Shown piece by piece: positions 1 through 7,203 of a stretch of DNA of 35,935 bases. The translations under genes and the position numbers were made by a program. The notes beneath the pieces were generated by a model. The model was given only the letters and a program-made list of their open reading frames with translations, searched no databases and had not been told where the DNA came from. The DNA comes from Lachnospiraceae bacterium (GTDB taxonomy: Bacteria > Bacillota > Clostridia > Lachnospirales > Lachnospiraceae), in assembly GCA_015057955.1 (NCBI GenBank), contig SVDE01000012.1:1-35935 (forward strand), in the 5' to 3' direction. Position 1 is the stretch's first letter. Every line of letters begins with the position of its first letter.

Positions 1-1
1 G

Positions 2-145
2 TTTGTTCCCGGCAAGGTTTATGAAGAGAAAGAACTTAATGACATTATCACTAAGTTCCATGAGGATTACTGCACCATAAGACGTGACATGATAAGTGAG
101 GGCATTCTCCAAAGAGACGGAAGCAAATATGTCCGCATAAAGTGA
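2..145 (+). CDS. DUF2087 domain protein, C-terminal end (partial)
   Basis: The window opens inside a gene; 47 codons remain before a TGA. The visible protein begins FVPGKVYEEKELNDII and continues with DYCTIRRDMISEGIL, ending in a QRDGSKYVRIK tail. This matches the DUF2087 pattern (a K.Y.EKE.N..I segment, then a D...IRR.L...G...R....Y winged-helix-like end). The domain is often found at the C-terminus of small bacterial proteins, some with an ArsR/HTH part, so a regulatory role is possible but not shown here. The N-terminus lies outside the window. The next gene starts 5 bases after the stop, so they are probably co-transcribed. Confidence 0.7.
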   Translation, partial: FVPGKVYEEKELNDIITKFHEDYCTIRRDMISEGILQRDGSKYVRIK

Positions 146-149
146 GCAT

Positions 150-839
150 ATGGATATAGAACATTTTTATGTTGAAAAAGGCAATGGTGATCCATTGATA
201 CTGCTGCATGGCAACGGAGAAGACAGTTCGTATTTTAAAGGACAGGTCGATGAGTTCGCAAAGCAGTATCATGTGTATGCCATAGATACCCGCGGGCACG
301 GCAGAACGCCGAGGGGAGAGGCTCCGTTTACCATTCGTCAGTTTGCAGACGACCTGTTGGGTTTCATGGATGAACACCGGATCGGGAAAGCCCATATACT
401 CGGGTTCTCAGACGGCGGCAATATAGCCATGATCTTTGCGATGAAGTATCCGAAGCGGGTAGACAGGCTGATCCTTAACGGCGCCAACCTTGATGCAAAA
501 GGTGTCAGGAGATCAACGCAGATCCCGATAGAGATCGGATACCGGATAGCAAGAAGATTTTCCGGTAAAAGTGATCAGGCAAAGAAAAACATGGAAATGC
601 TCGGTCTGATGGTAAATGATCCCAACATCAGACCCCAAGAGCTGAAAATGATACGTGCAAAGACACTTGTCATTGCAGGCACAAAGGACATGATACTTAA
701 GTCTCATACACAGCTGATCGCGGACAGCATCCCGGGGAGCCGGCTTGTGTTCATTGAAGGCAGCCATTTCGCAGCAAACAAAAACCCTGAAGAATTCAAT
801 AAGGAAGTGCTTGATTTCCTGAAAGGAGTGAGTGCTTAG
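150..839 (+). CDS. alpha/beta-fold hydrolase
   Basis: A 229-residue cytoplasmic alpha/beta hydrolase with no signal peptide. The oxyanion-side LLHGNGE motif lies near residues 18-24. The nucleophile elbow GFSDGG places Ser87, and Asp180 (GTKD) and His206 (GSHF) complete the catalytic triad. A DTRGHGRT segment at 46-53 is typical of the family. The length fits a minimal single-domain esterase/peroxidase-like hydrolase, and the substrate cannot be read from sequence. Its TAG stop overlaps the GTG start of arcA by one base, so the two are translationally coupled. The ribosome binding site before its own ATG is weak, consistent with read-through from the DUF2087 gene. Confidence 0.85.
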   Translation: MDIEHFYVEKGNGDPLILLHGNGEDSSYFKGQVDEFAKQYHVYAIDTRGHGRTPRGEAPFTIRQFADDLLGFMDEHRIGKAHILGFSDGGNIAMIFAMKYPKRVDRLILNGANLDAKGVRRSTQIPIEIGYRIARRFSGKSDQAKKNMEMLGLMVNDPNIRPQELKMIRAKTLVIAGTKDMILKSHTQLIADSIPGSRLVFIEGSHFAANKNPEEFNKEVLDFLKGVSA

Positions 840-2056
840 TGCAGGTATTTAACGAGACCGGGCAATTGAAAAAGGTGCTTCTGCACAGGCCCGGGAAGGA
901 ACTGGAACATCTGATCCCGGAGAAACTGGAACAGCTGCTGTTTGATGATATCCCGTATCTGAAAACGGCAGCCGAGGAGCATGACAGATTTGCGGAAACT
1001 TTAAGAGCATACGGAGCCGAGGTGGTGTATCTTGAAGACCTCGCTGCGCAGACCATACAGCAGTCCAACGAAATAAAAGAACAGTTCGTCCGTCAGCTGA
1101 TAAGGGAAGGCGGGAGCAAGGCACAGAATTTCAGCGAAGAGTTATATTCCTACCTGATGTCTGTGGAAGACTGCAGGGAACTGATACTTAAGACCATGGC
1201 CGGCATATCTGCCGCAGAGCTTGGAGTAAGGGACCGGCAGCCGCTCGCGGAACTGGTACAGCAGGGGAACAGGTTTCTGCTGGATCCCGTTCCCAATCTG
1301 TATTTCACACGTGATCCCTTCGCTGTCATAGGCAGAGGCGTAAGCCTGAATCACATGTACTCGGTAACTAGGAACCGGGAAACTATCTATGCGCAGTATA
1401 TCCTGGAGCACCATCCTGACTTTGCCTTAGATCTAACATTTTATTACCGCAGGGAATATTCCAACCGGATCGAAGGCGGAGACATACTGGTCCTGAGCAG
1501 AAATGTGATCGCTGTAGGAATTTCACAGCGCACAACTCCCGAGGCGGTCGAAGTGCTGGCTAAGAACATATTCGCGGATCCGGACAGCAAAGTGGACACA
1601 GTCCTTGCTGTCAGCCTTCCGAACATCCGGGCTTACATGCATCTGGATACCGTATTTACCCAGGTGGATAAAGACAAGTTCCTGATACATCCCGGCATCT
1701 TAGGGACTATCCGAATTTTTGAGATCAAACCGGATGGAAGCAGACTCTGTGTACGGGAACTGGAGGGCAGCCTTTCCGATATACTTGCAGGTTATCTGCA
1801 CCGGACAAAGATAGAACTGATCCGGTGCGGAGGAAACAGCCACGTGGCATCGGAGAGGGAGCAATGGAACGACGGTTCCAATACACTGTGTGTAAGGCCC
1901 GGCACAGTTATAGCTTATGACAGAAACTATATAACCAACGGAATACTCAAGGATCACGGGATAGAGGTCCTGGAGATCCCCAGCTCGGAACTGTCAAGGG
2001 GAAGAGGCGGTCCAAGATGCATGAGCATGCCGTTGGAGAGAGAAATATCAGAATAA
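839..2056 (+). CDS. arcA: arginine deiminase
   Basis: A 405-residue arginine deiminase, hydrolysing L-arginine to L-citrulline and ammonia in the cytoplasm. The guanidine-modifying-enzyme residues are visible: NLYFTRDPFA near 152-161, RIEGGD, catalytic His268 in MHLDTVF, a second His335 in CGGNSH, and nucleophile Cys394 in the RGRGGPRCMSMPLERE terminus. The length is normal for ArcA. The start is GTG at 839, overlapping the upstream stop (TAGTG) and preceded by GAAAGGAGTG. Neither ornithine carbamoyltransferase (arcB) nor carbamate kinase (arcC) follows. Instead a TIGR00300-type ornithine cyclodeaminase-like gene starts 12 bases downstream, which changes the probable fate of the arginine carbon. 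Confidence 0.95.
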   Translation: MQVFNETGQLKKVLLHRPGKELEHLIPEKLEQLLFDDIPYLKTAAEEHDRFAETLRAYGAEVVYLEDLAAQTIQQSNEIKEQFVRQLIREGGSKAQNFSEELYSYLMSVEDCRELILKTMAGISAAELGVRDRQPLAELVQQGNRFLLDPVPNLYFTRDPFAVIGRGVSLNHMYSVTRNRETIYAQYILEHHPDFALDLTFYYRREYSNRIEGGDILVLSRNVIAVGISQRTTPEAVEVLAKNIFADPDSKVDTVLAVSLPNIRAYMHLDTVFTQVDKDKFLIHPGILGTIRIFEIKPDGSRLCVRELEGSLSDILAGYLHRTKIELIRCGGNSHVASEREQWNDGSNTLCVRPGTVIAYDRNYITNGILKDHGIEVLEIPSSELSRGRGGPRCMSMPLEREISE

Positions 2057-2068
2057 GGAGAATTTGAA

Positions 2069-3169
2069 ATGTCATTTGATATGCCGATCTATCATCAGCC
2101 GGATTTTTCCAAAGAAATGTTTGTTGATGCACCTGACGCGGTATATGCGCCGGTTAAGCAGGATGGAGTTGTTCCTGATAACTACCACAGCACATCAATG
2201 TATCCGGAGTATTTTAAGATAAATGGGAAGTGGAAACTAGCCGAAGAGAGCCGCATGGATTCCTGTGTCATATTGAGAGATGACGGCAGGCTTGATGTGG
2301 TTGAACCGAGAAATGTAAAAATAGGCGATCAGGTCATCCTTGGACGGTCTGAACGGTGTGAAGACGGGATCTACATGCACTGCCACGGATTTGAATCGGA
2401 GGAAGAGCGTATCGATGACCAGTTCGTATTCCGCCAGGGCAGGAGCAGGGAGACTTCATATGCCAGGGATTATGATAAACTGTTTGAACTCCTGAAATAT
2501 GAAAAAGCCCACGGCGGCAAGATAGTCTGGGTCATGGGACCGGCATTTGCATTTGACGCTGACGCGAGAAACGCAATGTCTGCGCTGATAGATAACGGAT
2601 ATGCGCAGGCGGTTATGGCAGGAAATGCTCTTGCGACACATGACCTTGAAGGCGCGTATCTGCACACCGCACTCGGGCAGGACATATATACGCAGAGATC
2701 TGTACCTAACGGGCATTACAACCATCTGGATGTATGCAATAAGGTCAGGGAGAGCGGATCCATTGAACAATTCATAAAAGATCAGAACCTGAATGACGGC
2801 ATAATCTGCAGCTGCGTGCGGAACCATGTCCCCATCGTGCTGGCGGGATCGATCCGCGATGACGGGCCGCTGCCGGAAGTCATAGGTGACGTATACGAGG
2901 CAGCAGCTGCAATGCGTGACCAGCTGAGGGACTGTACGACAGTCATCTGCCTGGCGACTATGCTGCATACAATAGCGACCGGCAACATGACACCATCATT
3001 CCGTGTTCTTAAAGACGGTACGGTGAGGCCTGTATATTTTTACGCGGTCGATGCTGATGAGTTTGTTGTCAATAAACTGACTGACAGGGGGAGCCTCAGT
3101 GCCACCACCGTAGTCACAAACGTGCAGGATTTCATTACGCTTGTTGCTAAGGGGCTGAATGTGATCTGA
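2069..3169 (+). CDS. ornithine cyclodeaminase-like protein, TIGR00300/ArgZ C-terminal type
   Basis: A 366-residue protein of the TIGR00300 (LOR/SDH-domain) family, related to archaeal ornithine cyclodeaminases and to the C-terminal half of cyanobacterial ArgZ/AgrE, which converts ornithine to proline using NAD. Diagnostic stretches are DGVVPDNYHSTS (about 32-43), GGKIVWVMGPA, MAGNALATHDLEGA, a GHYNHLD segment, VLAGSIRDDGPLPEVIGDV, LATMLHTIATGNMTPS and the terminal KLTDRGSLSATTVVTNV. Compared with my memory of the roughly 400-residue archaeal proteins, it seems to lack most of the small N-terminal domain. The start has a good AAGGAG site. It lies 12 bases after arcA, suggesting a shared operon for arginine breakdown. 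The activity is inferred from family, not proven. Confidence 0.8.
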   Translation: MSFDMPIYHQPDFSKEMFVDAPDAVYAPVKQDGVVPDNYHSTSMYPEYFKINGKWKLAEESRMDSCVILRDDGRLDVVEPRNVKIGDQVILGRSERCEDGIYMHCHGFESEEERIDDQFVFRQGRSRETSYARDYDKLFELLKYEKAHGGKIVWVMGPAFAFDADARNAMSALIDNGYAQAVMAGNALATHDLEGAYLHTALGQDIYTQRSVPNGHYNHLDVCNKVRESGSIEQFIKDQNLNDGIICSCVRNHVPIVLAGSIRDDGPLPEVIGDVYEAAAAMRDQLRDCTTVICLATMLHTIATGNMTPSFRVLKDGTVRPVYFYAVDADEFVVNKLTDRGSLSATTVVTNVQDFITLVAKGLNVI

Positions 3170-3192
3170 TAAACAGTAAAGGAGTCAAAGCC

Positions 3193-4536
3193 ATGCTGTT
3201 CGGGAACAGTACAAATAAAAATGACAAATGGATAAAGAAACTGAATAAGACCTATGATCCTGTAAAGCAGAAAGAGGCGGTCGATCATATCGTCGGTCAG
3301 ACTGCGCTGGAAAACATAGCGCGCGGCGGGTTTACTGATAATGTACGGGAATTGGCGATAGGCAGGCTTGAAGATCCTAAAACGCTGCTGCAGATCGCAG
3401 TGGAAAATGTCAATCTCATGAAAGGATCGAACTCCTATGTGACCAGAGCTGCCGGCAGGCGTTATCTTCAGGTTGCAGGTCCGGCAAAGTTTTTCCCGGC
3501 CATCTCCAAACTGGGCAATAATAAGGAGAAGACCGCCGTCACAGCGGTCTGGACTCTGAAAGATGATCACAAGGCGCTTGAGGAAGCGCTGCGGCATGCA
3601 AATGACATTGAAGTGGTCAGACTCATGAGCAGCTGGATGAGAAGCTATAATTATGCGCACGGGTTCAGCAGTGATGACGGTTTCGGACGTATCTGCAGCA
3701 ACAGAGCAGATGAACTGGAAATACAGGCTGCAAAACAGAAGGCAATGTCGCTTACAGATAAACAGAAAGTCGCTTTCGTGAAGAACGGAGCCAATCCATC
3801 AGCAGAGCGCAAAGCCATGGCGCATACGATCACGGATGACGAAGTGCTGGCGTCGCTCCTGAGTTCTCTTGGCCGCTATGACGGGCTGCTGTGTCAGGAC
3901 ATTGCGGAAGCATTTACGGATGAACAGTATCTTGAACAGACTGCCGCGAAACTTGACCATGAAAGATATCAGGACATCTATCCTGCGCTCATGAAAAAGT
4001 GCAGCAAATATACACCGGAGTTTATCATTCAGGATAAAAGGGCTCCGCAAGAGGAATGGGAAAAGGCACTGGACTTGATAGAGGCTCAGGATATACTTAA
4101 GTATGTTGCTGAAAGCGTGTTATATCCTGACAGGATACGTGTCAAGGCAGCAAAGAAGCTCGGCAGCCAGGAACTGCTTGCAAGCCTGGCGTTGGGCACT
4201 ATATATGAGGAGCCCGGAAAAGAAGCTATTGCAGCCATGACAGACCGCGATCTTCTGAGGAAGATCGTTCGTGAGAGCAGGAATATTTTCCTGAGATGGG
4301 GTGCCGCGTGGAGATTACAGGACCCGGTCCTTATAACCAATGTTGAGCTGGAGGCAGAACCGAAAGGCAATGGGCATATGGTGATCGTCACGGTGAAAAA
4401 AGACTGGGAACAGTACGAGGAAAGATGCATCCGCTGCGGCGCGGTCTACGGACATGAGGATGATTCCGAGTCCACCACATATTACGGGAAATCGTTCAAT
4501 TCTTTCCCGTGCAAACCTGACATGCCGGTATTATAA
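3193..4536 (+). CDS. HEAT-like helical-repeat protein with C-terminal Cys motif
   Basis: A 447-residue cytoplasmic protein I do not recognise by name. The sequence is almost entirely short amphipathic helices with recurring patterns such as RELAIGRLEDPKTL, KTAVTAVWTLKDDHKALEEAL and RIRVKAAKKLGSQELLASLAL, typical of HEAT/armadillo-like solenoids used for protein binding. The last 60 residues change character: beta-rich, with ERCIRCGAVYGHE and one further Cys near the end (FPCKP), possibly a small metal-binding tail. An RBS (AAAGGAG) precedes the ATG by 8 bases. It sits 23 bases after the ornithine-cyclodeaminase-like gene and probably ends that operon, since a CIRCE-controlled promoter starts 8 bases after its stop. 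Confidence 0.75.
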   Translation: MLFGNSTNKNDKWIKKLNKTYDPVKQKEAVDHIVGQTALENIARGGFTDNVRELAIGRLEDPKTLLQIAVENVNLMKGSNSYVTRAAGRRYLQVAGPAKFFPAISKLGNNKEKTAVTAVWTLKDDHKALEEALRHANDIEVVRLMSSWMRSYNYAHGFSSDDGFGRICSNRADELEIQAAKQKAMSLTDKQKVAFVKNGANPSAERKAMAHTITDDEVLASLLSSLGRYDGLLCQDIAEAFTDEQYLEQTAAKLDHERYQDIYPALMKKCSKYTPEFIIQDKRAPQEEWEKALDLIEAQDILKYVAESVLYPDRIRVKAAKKLGSQELLASLALGTIYEEPGKEAIAAMTDRDLLRKIVRESRNIFLRWGAAWRLQDPVLITNVELEAEPKGNGHMVIVTVKKDWEQYEERCIRCGAVYGHEDDSESTTYYGKSFNSFPCKPDMPVL

Positions 4537-4543
4537 AAAAAAA

Positions 4544-4570
4544 TTAGCACTCACTCTTGACGAGTGCTAA
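4544..4570 (+). promoter_or_regulatory. CIRCE operator (HrcA binding site)
   Basis: Perfect match to the CIRCE inverted repeat: TTAGCACTC, 9-base spacer ACTCTTGAC, GAGTGCTAA. HrcA represses heat-shock genes through this element. It begins 8 bases after the stop of the repeat protein and overlaps the promoter of the small heat shock gene. Confidence 0.95.
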
Positions 4571-4585
4571 TAAAAGTGGTATAAC
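4557..4585 (+). promoter_or_regulatory. SigA-type promoter of hsp20, embedded in CIRCE
   Basis: TTGACG (4557-4562), exactly 17 bases, then TATAAC (4580-4585). The -35 box lies in the spacer and right arm of CIRCE, so HrcA binding would exclude RNA polymerase. Transcription would start near 4592, giving an untranslated leader of about 110 bases. Confidence 0.8.
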
Positions 4586-4701
4586 AATGTCAGAACAAAG
4601 GAACAGAGAAGATCAGAGCAGACTCAAAAGGTTTCACCGGTCCAAACCCTCCGTCCCCTTGCCCTAATAGATAAATGGCAAAGACAAAGGAGGTAAGAAT
4701 C

Positions 4702-5151
4702 ATGTTAGTACCTAGTATTTTTGGAGAGAGTTTATTTGACGATTGGTTTGATTTTCCGCAGTGGCCGGATTTCAGGGATATTGACAAAGCCGAGAAAAAA
4801 CTCTACGGCAGACATCCTGAAAGAGTCATGAAGACTGATGTTCATGAGCATGAAGACCACTATGAAGTTGATATCGACCTTCCGGGATTCAAGAAGGAAG
4901 AGATCAGGCTTGAACTGGAGAATGGTTATCTGACAGTAAGTGCGCAGAAGGAGCATGAACAGGAACATGCCGGCAAGGCAATCCGTAAGGAGCGTTATTC
5001 AGGCTCAATGCAGAGAAGCTTCTACATTGGCGAGTATGTAACCGAAGAAGAGATCAAGGCTAAATTTGAACATGGCGTTTTAAGCCTTGAGATTCCTAAG
5101 AAGAATGCTCCTAAGGTCCCTGAAAAGAAGACGATAATGATCGAAGGATAA
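4702..5151 (+). CDS. small heat shock protein, Hsp20/alpha-crystallin family
   Basis: A 149-residue ATP-independent holdase chaperone. The N-terminus MLVPSIFGESLFDDWFDFP is the usual start of clostridial Hsp20 proteins. The alpha-crystallin domain runs from about residue 40 (MKTDVHEHEDHYEVDIDLPG) through LENGYLTVSAQKE to the conserved FEHGVLSLEIPK near 127-138. I chose ATG 4702 because AAAGGAGG lies 8 bases upstream; an in-frame ATG at 4675 has no such site and adds a non-conserved extension. The gene stands alone between a CIRCE-controlled promoter and a strong terminator, so it is a monocistronic HrcA-regulated heat shock gene. Confidence 0.95.
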   Translation: MLVPSIFGESLFDDWFDFPQWPDFRDIDKAEKKLYGRHPERVMKTDVHEHEDHYEVDIDLPGFKKEEIRLELENGYLTVSAQKEHEQEHAGKAIRKERYSGSMQRSFYIGEYVTEEEIKAKFEHGVLSLEIPKKNAPKVPEKKTIMIEG

Positions 5152-5165
5152 TATATGACAGAATG

Positions 5166-5202
5166 GGCTGCCGCGGTTGAAAGACCGCGGCAGCCTTTTT
5201 TT
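5166..5202 (+). terminator. intrinsic terminator after hsp20
   Basis: Perfect 12-bp GC-rich stem (GGCTGCCGCGGT / ACCGCGGCAGCC), loop TGAAAG, followed by seven T. It starts 15 bases after the hsp20 stop. Confidence 0.95.
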
Positions 5203-5257
5203 GTTTCGATTTTTGTACAATTGCATATATAAAAAACAACTCTATCAAAAAGACAGT

Positions 5258-5265
5258 GCTATAAT
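5258..5265 (+). promoter_or_regulatory. extended -10 promoter of the dehydrogenase gene
   Basis: TG-C-TATAAT gives a consensus extended -10 element (TG at 5257-5258, TATAAT at 5260-5265). No good -35 is visible 17 bases upstream. It lies 35 bases before the start codon, after the hsp20 terminator. Confidence 0.6.
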
Positions 5266-5300
5266 GGGAAATACCAATAGGAAAGGAGAAATAAAACATT

Positions 5301-6251
5301 ATGAAAGGTTGGGAATTTACAGGAACACATCAGCCGCTTAGGGTAGTGGAGAAACCGGATCCGACAGCAAAGCCCGGCTATGTAGTCCTTAAGACGCTTG
5401 CAGGCGGACTCTGCCATTCAGACGTAAGCGCTCTGGATATAGAGTCATGGATGGGAAGCTTCAATGTTCCGGTTATCATGGGACATGAGGTCTGCGGAGA
5501 GATCGTTGAGATCGGTGAAGGCGTGGAAGGATATGAGATCGGTGATATCGTCGCTGTATGTCCTCTCTATGCAAAAGATGGAACAACTCCCGGATACACA
5601 CGTGACGGCGGATACGGAACCATGACTACTGCTCCTGTTGAGCAGCTTGTCAAAGTACCGGCAGGACTTGCACCCGCGAAGGCAGCAGCTGCTACTGACG
5701 CAGGAGCTACATCGTATCATGCTGTATGTACAGTAGGCGGAGTAGGACCCGGAACCAAGGTCGGTATTATCGGCGTTGGTGGACTCGGACAGTTCGCAGT
5801 ACGTATTGCTGTTCTTAAAGGAGCAGAGGTTTATGTAGCTACAAGAAAGCCTTCAGCTCAGGAGCGTGCTCTCAGCCTCGGCGCAAAAGAGGTAAGACCG
5901 AGCATTACAGATTTTGCTGACACAAACCTGGATGTCATCATAGACTTCGCAGGAGCAGGAAAGACTACCGCAGACGCCCTTAATACAGTAAAGCAGTACG
6001 GCAAGGTCGTACTTGTAGGCATGGCAAGCGACAAGTCTGAGATCTATACATACTCAATGATCTTTAAGGAGCTGACATTCATGGGATCACAGGGAAGCAC
6101 AACAGAAGATCTTCGCGGATGCCTTGAGCTTCTTGCAAGCGGAGAACTTGATCCCAAGATCAATATCTGCTCATTTGATGAGATCGCTGAGGGAATAGAC
6201 AGACTCCGCAGAGGTGAGATAGATGGACGTCTCGTCTGCGTCTACGATTGA
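5301..6251 (+). CDS. zinc-type medium-chain alcohol dehydrogenase lacking the structural-zinc lobe
   Basis: A 316-residue MDR-superfamily oxidoreductase. The catalytic zinc site is recognisable: Cys38 in GGLCHSD, His62-Glu63 in MGHEVCGE, and probably Asp133 in ATDAGATSYHAV in place of the usual Cys. The Rossmann motif GVGGLG lies at 158-163. The following strand ends in ATRKP rather than an acidic residue, suggesting NADP(H). The loop after GDIVAV (82-87) lacks the four-cysteine structural-zinc lobe, explaining the short length relative to the usual 340-350. The AAAGGAG site upstream supports the start. The substrate is unknown. The 3' end overlaps the following GTPase gene by 29 bases, so the two are translationally coupled. 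Confidence 0.85.
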   Translation: MKGWEFTGTHQPLRVVEKPDPTAKPGYVVLKTLAGGLCHSDVSALDIESWMGSFNVPVIMGHEVCGEIVEIGEGVEGYEIGDIVAVCPLYAKDGTTPGYTRDGGYGTMTTAPVEQLVKVPAGLAPAKAAAATDAGATSYHAVCTVGGVGPGTKVGIIGVGGLGQFAVRIAVLKGAEVYVATRKPSAQERALSLGAKEVRPSITDFADTNLDVIIDFAGAGKTTADALNTVKQYGKVVLVGMASDKSEIYTYSMIFKELTFMGSQGSTTEDLRGCLELLASGELDPKINICSFDEIAEGIDRLRRGEIDGRLVCVYD

Positions 6252-7167
6252 TACCCGGCTTGTATACGGATTTAAAGACGCGGGAAAAACAACATATATC
6301 AGTGATTGCTTAAGGTACGATTTCTTTTATAAATACGGGACAACGCTGATACTTTGCTTTGAACGGGGAGATGAGGAGTATGACTCTGAACTGCTCCGTG
6401 AGAAGAATGCCAATGTGGCTTATTACGATGGCAGTCGGGAGGTCGGGGAATTTTGCCGTGATCAGATTGAAAGGTACAAGCCTGACAGGATCTATGCGGA
6501 AATGTGTACGGAATACCCTGATGCGAGAGATCAGTTCCCGGAAGACATGAACATCACCTCCGCGGTGACGTGGATCGACTGGGAAACACTTGATCTGTAT
6601 TATGCATATTTCAGGCAGGATATAAGCGACATGGTCAGGCAGTCCATACAGGTCACTTTCAGGGGATGCCCGTCAAAAGAACTGCTCATTCCCTACAGTC
6701 AGGGATTCAGGCTGATGAACAACAAGGCATCCTACCTCAGGGAGGATCCGATGGGGTTCCATGAGAAGGCGTTTGATCTGTTCGTTCCTTATTCACTTGA
6801 TGAGAGCAGGATAACCATCACGGCCGGCGAATACCTTATTTTCTGGCTCGATGCTGCCGAACATCCGGAGCATTATGATGGCAAACTTCTGTGCTTTACA
6901 GATCCGCTGGAGCTTCGCCGGATCACAGATAACGGCAAATGGTCTGCAGGCAGGGTTGTCATGACCTGCTGCATGGCAGATCTTCAGTTCATGTCTTTTG
7001 AACTGGCAGAAGCGGATGACCTGGATGGCGGTTGGATCACAATGGAAGCTGCCGGATATCTGTCGGCAGATGAATACGGGCGCAAGGTTTTGAAACTGAA
7101 ACCGGAAAACGTATCATATGCCGCAGCCCCGGAAGGACTCATCCTGGAAGCCGGCCGGACAGCATAA
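6223..7167 (+). CDS. CobW-like P-loop GTPase with C-terminal DUF1980-like domain
   Basis: A 314-residue protein. The N-terminus carries a Walker A motif GFKDAGKTT (16-24) in the manner of CobW/COG0523 metal-chaperone GTPases, followed by LILCFERGDEEYD. The canonical GCICC metal motif of COG0523 is absent. The C-terminal part (about 200-300) resembles the TIGR03943/DUF1980 domain, with DGKLLCFTDPLE and RVVMTCCMADLQ (Cys249-Cys250). Proteins with this fusion are common in Firmicutes, often near putative permeases, and metal handling is suspected. Translation starts at ATG 6223 inside the dehydrogenase gene behind AGAGGTGAG. That coupling suggests a function linked to the zinc-type dehydrogenase. 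Function is otherwise unproven. Confidence 0.7.
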   Translation: MDVSSASTIDTRLVYGFKDAGKTTYISDCLRYDFFYKYGTTLILCFERGDEEYDSELLREKNANVAYYDGSREVGEFCRDQIERYKPDRIYAEMCTEYPDARDQFPEDMNITSAVTWIDWETLDLYYAYFRQDISDMVRQSIQVTFRGCPSKELLIPYSQGFRLMNNKASYLREDPMGFHEKAFDLFVPYSLDESRITITAGEYLIFWLDAAEHPEHYDGKLLCFTDPLELRRITDNGKWSAGRVVMTCCMADLQFMSFELAEADDLDGGWITMEAAGYLSADEYGRKVLKLKPENVSYAAAPEGLILEAGRTA

Positions 7168-7172
7168 GAATG

Positions 7173-7203
7173 AAAGAGCTCTGCAGATGCAGAGCTCTTT
7201 TTT
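7173..7203 (+). terminator. intrinsic terminator after the GTPase gene
   Basis: Perfect 12-bp stem AAAGAGCTCTGC / GCAGAGCTCTTT with loop AGAT and six T at the + end. It lies between convergent genes and overlaps the asparaginase stop codon by two bases. It may also slow - strand transcription, though the - side T-run is short. Confidence 0.9.

Noticed and set aside
2456-2968. 170-codon - strand frame within the ornithine cyclodeaminase-like gene
   Set aside because: It is the antisense shadow of a conserved gene, with biased composition and no ribosome binding site or family features.
4588-4668. Short upstream reading frame (26 codons, ATG 4588) in the hsp20 leader
   Set aside because: It has no ribosome binding site, starts about at the expected transcript start and has no recognisable coding features.
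4675-4701. Upstream ATG extending Hsp20 by nine residues
   Set aside because: The AAAGGAGG site lies inside this extension and fits ATG 4702; the family begins MLxPSIFG.
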